Positions 61,909-64,000 of a stretch of DNA of 64,000 nucleotides are shown in pieces (positions within the stretch are counted from its first letter, which is position 1; each line of letters starts with the position of its first letter). The stretch covers positions 1 through 64,000 of the forward strand of contig NZ_JASZYS010000020.1 of NCBI RefSeq assembly GCF_030316845.1, written 5' to 3'. A program made the position numbers and the translations under genes. Source of the stretch: Variovorax davisae. Lineage in GTDB: Bacteria > Pseudomonadota > Gammaproteobacteria > Burkholderiales > Burkholderiaceae_C. Below the pieces are notes generated by a model. It was not told the origin of the DNA. It saw only the letters and a list, made by a program, of their open reading frames with translations, and did no database searches.

Positions 61909-63153
61909 CTAGGCCATCAGCAGTGCCTCGTACTCGTCAATAAAGTGATGCAGAGAACTTTCCACCACCGTGACGGCACCATCGATCAGTCCACAACGAC
62001 CACTGCCCGGAAGAAGGCGGCACAAGTTCACCAATGACTCTAGATCGGTGTATACGCCACGCCCGGTATCGATGCGATTGAGCACGCGAGCAAGCTGAAA
62101 GGTGCCACCCTTGCAAGGGGGGCACTGGCCGCATGATCCCTGGGCGAAGAAGTTCACGTATTCCGCCACCTTGCGGACGATGCTGGTACCTTCGGATACC
62201 ACGATCATTGCGCCGGTCCCCAAACGTGAGTGCCTCTGGCGCACCGAGTCGAAATCCAATGGCACATCCAGATCACGTTTGGTGAGCAGAGTGTTGGATG
62301 GCCCTCCGGTAAACACCGCCTTGAACTCCTTGCCTTGAAGCATACCTCCACCATGAACGAAGACCAGTTCTTGAAGGCTCGTTCCCGTGGGCAGTTCGTA
62401 AAGTCCGGGCCGTAGTACATCACCCGAGAGGGAATAGAGCTTGGTGCCTGACGCATTGCCGAGCCCCAAGGCTCGATACCAAGAGGCGCCATGCCGCAAG
62501 ATCCCCGGCACATGCGCCAGTGTTTCGGTGTTGTTGACGATGGTCGGCGCTCCATGCACGCCGTTTTCCGCAGGAAAAGGCGGCTTGCGACGCGGGAAGG
62601 GGAATCCGCCTTCGACGGTTGCGATCACGGCCGTTTCCTCGCCTCCGATATAGAGTCCCGAACTCGGGACCACATTCAGCGACAGCGGCCCGCCTAGAAG
62701 CCCCTCGATTGCTGCGAAATGTTCATGTTCGCGCCATTGAACAACGGCTTCGCGAGTGACGGTCAGCGCGCGTGGCTGATGAGGATTCACGTAAATGATC
62801 ACGTGGTTCGCACGCGTGGCGACAGCTGCAATCAACGCACCTTCTATGACCTGATGCGGCGTGTGCTCGAGCAAGAACCGGTCCTTGAAGGTCCCTGGCT
62901 CATCCTCGTTCCCGTTGCAGATGACATATTTGTCGCCATCTGGCGAGGCGGCCACAGGCGCCCATTTGCGATGGGTCGCAAAGCCGGCGCCACCCATTCC
63001 CCTCAGATCAGCCTGCTCGATCTCCGCGATCACTTGAGCAGGCTCATGCAATGCCTTGGCCAAACCCTCGCCCCCACCGCGCGCAATCCATGCAGACAGA
63101 TCGGCGCCCACGAGGATGTCCTCCTGCAGCAGTACTTGGTTCGGTGCATGCAT
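61909..63153 (-). CDS. NuoF-like NADH-dehydrogenase flavoprotein
   Basis: A 414-aa protein from the ATG at 63153; the frame is open further upstream but overlaps the flavoprotein gene and looks like shadow. It has the complex I 51-kDa fold: GMGGAGFATHRKW (about 54-66), NEDEPGTFKDRF, GGEETAVIATVEG, an SLBB region, and the 4Fe-4S motif SCGQCPPCKGGT (about 343-354) with a later Cys in NLCRLLPG. It would pass electrons from NADH via FMN. Its neighbour 19 bases upstream is a fumarate-reductase-type flavoprotein, so the pair may form an NADH-linked reductase or oxidase. Confidence 0.85.
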   Translation of the reverse strand: MHAPNQVLLQEDILVGADLSAWIARGGGEGLAKALHEPAQVIAEIEQADLRGMGGAGFATHRKWAPVAASPDGDKYVICNGNEDEPGTFKDRFLLEHTPHQVIEGALIAAVATRANHVIIYVNPHQPRALTVTREAVVQWREHEHFAAIEGLLGGPLSLNVVPSSGLYIGGEETAVIATVEGGFPFPRRKPPFPAENGVHGAPTIVNNTETLAHVPGILRHGASWYRALGLGNASGTKLYSLSGDVLRPGLYELPTGTSLQELVFVHGGGMLQGKEFKAVFTGGPSNTLLTKRDLDVPLDFDSVRQRHSRLGTGAMIVVSEGTSIVRKVAEYVNFFAQGSCGQCPPCKGGTFQLARVLNRIDTGRGVYTDLESLVNLCRLLPGSGRCGLIDGAVTVVESSLHHFIDEYEALLMA

Positions 63154-63173
63154 CCTGTGCTTCCTGGGGCAGC

Positions 63174-64000
63174 TCAGCGTATGCCGGCCACCCGGTGGCC
63201 TCGCGCCTGCTGCCGGATGATTGCGTCTGCGCGAAGATCGAAATTCGCATAGTCGGGAAAAAGCTGCGGAGACCTCGACTCCAAGGGCAGTCCAGCCAGG
63301 GTGAGCTCGCGCTGCCAGGCATGGATGTGGGCGATGCTGGCTCGGCCTGTGATGACCCGACCCGCCGATTCGGCCGCCTTCGCGCCGGCACGTCTTCCCA
63401 TGCTCAGGATGTCGAGCAAAGCATTCCCCATCAGGCGGTTGCGACCATGGATTCCCCCGCTCAGCTCGCCCACGCAGTACAGGCCACCGACACTGGTTTC
63501 GCCTTGCTTTCCGATGGAGACTCCACCGTTCTGATAGTGCAGCGTCGGATAGACGAGAAAAGGCTCCAGCGCCGGATCGTGCCCGCACTTTCCGGCCAGA
63601 TGCCTCAATGTCACGAGCCGCTTTTCCAGGATGCCGGGGTGGTCCTTTTCGAGCGTCGGTGTGTCGAGGAAGACACCGAGCTGGCCGTCACGCTCGATCC
63701 CCCGCCCCTCGCCACATTCACGCAGGATCGCGGAGGCGACCACGTCGCGGGCCTTGAGTTCGTCAATGAAGCGCTCACCTTTACCGTTGATCAGCTTCGC
63801 ACCCGCGGAGCGGGCCGCTTCGGAGATCAGTCCGCCCGCCAGATGCTGCGGATGAGCGATGCCGGTCGGGTGGTACTGGAACGAATCGAGCTCACGCAGT
63901 TTTGCTCCGATGCGGTACGCGAGCACCAGCCCGTCGGCGGTAGCGCCATAGTGGTTGGAGGTAGGGAAGCCATTGAGGTGCAGCCGGCCCGCCCCGCCAG
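63174..64000 (-). CDS. Fumarate-reductase/aspartate-oxidase-type flavoprotein, partial
   Basis: The C-terminal about 275 residues of an FAD-dependent protein; the N-terminus lies beyond the right edge. Visible blocks are GGAGRLHLNGFPTSNHYGAT, ELDSFQYHPTGIAHP, INGKGERFIDEL, TLHYQNGGVSIGKQGE and GLYCVGELSGGIHGRNRLMG, matching the SdhA/FrdA/NadB family including its substrate-binding His/Arg residues. It would oxidise or reduce a dicarboxylate-like substrate. The NuoF-like gene follows 20 bases downstream on the same strand, forming an operon. Confidence 0.85.
   Translation of the reverse strand, partial: GGAGRLHLNGFPTSNHYGATADGLVLAYRIGAKLRELDSFQYHPTGIAHPQHLAGGLISEAARSAGAKLINGKGERFIDELKARDVVASAILRECGEGRGIERDGQLGVFLDTPTLEKDHPGILEKRLVTLRHLAGKCGHDPALEPFLVYPTLHYQNGGVSIGKQGETSVGGLYCVGELSGGIHGRNRLMGNALLDILSMGRRAGAKAAESAGRVITGRASIAHIHAWQRELTLAGLPLESRSPQLFPDYANFDLRADAIIRQQARGHRVAGIR

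Noticed and set aside
63154..63588. N-terminal extension of the NuoF-like gene
   Set aside because: The extra 145 residues overlap the flavoprotein gene out of frame and have shadow composition; the ATG at 63153 fits the family.
1..64000. rRNA, tRNA and CRISPR genes
   Set aside because: None recognised on reading both strands; the T-loop motif GGTTCGAATC at 22719-22728 lies inside virB5 and has no tRNA fold around it.

Overview
The window is GC-rich and its proteins look like those of Burkholderiales (beta-proteobacteria): a beta-proteobacterial porin, IncP-like KorA/KorB/KfrB/TrbM proteins and a VirB-type conjugation system. Positions about 0.8-46.8 kb read as the backbone of a conjugative plasmid (or a plasmid-derived integrated element). 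It has an iteron origin with a Rep_3-type initiator, a ParA/ParB/KorA-like control operon, a relaxase/MobC/TraK-L-M block flanking a probable oriT, and a full set of VirB1-VirB11 plus VirD4. About 46.8-64 kb is accessory or possibly chromosomal sequence, including a large tyrosine recombinase. No rRNA, tRNA or CRISPR array was recognised.

Layout. 0-5.5 kb: a hypothetical protein, a PP-loop (PAPS-reductase-like) protein, a DUF3560/adenine methyltransferase fusion, a TrbM-like protein and a frameshifted zinc-ribbon membrane protein. 5.5-8.4 kb: a leftward parA-parB-korA-like operon. 8.5-16.6 kb: a small hypothetical, topoisomerase III, an LPD7-type relaxase and MobC (leftward), then a candidate oriT and three rightward genes in the same arrangement as RP4 traK-traL-traM. 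16.7-18.7 kb: a NarL-type response regulator and its membrane histidine kinase. 19-24.3 kb: virB2-virB6. 24.3-34.7 kb: an R64-type thin (type IVb) pilus operon pilL-pilV. 34.8-36.6 kb: two small secreted proteins and a VirB1-like transglycosylase. 36.8-42.6 kb: virB8-virB11 and virD4. 42.7-44.7 kb: KfrB, a small membrane protein and a PH-domain protein. 44.7-46.8 kb: oriV, rep and iterons.

Two dispersed DNA motifs tie the backbone together. The 14-bp palindrome TTTAGCATGCTAAA, which has the same half-sites as the IncP KorB operator, occurs perfectly five times and once with one mismatch, mostly upstream of transfer genes. A 12-bp-phased direct repeat with core (A/G)GTTGTC lies upstream of nearly every backbone transcription unit and upstream of the recombinase operon at 51.8 kb. 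Six perfect copies also lie inside the coding sequence of the TraK/StbA-like gene. This looks like an element-wide regulon and is the most interesting signal here.

Accessory region. 47.3-51.6 kb holds a frameshifted LOV-HTH photoreceptor gene, an outer-membrane protein, a DUF1254 protein and a SWIB protein. 51.8-56.3 kb holds five small unknown genes ending in the recombinase. 57.5-60.3 kb holds an AT-richer nucleoside-deoxyribosyltransferase-like protein (possible defence effector), small unknown genes and one nonsense-interrupted gene. 60.5-64 kb holds a porin, a NuoF-like protein and a fumarate-reductase-like flavoprotein cut by the window edge.
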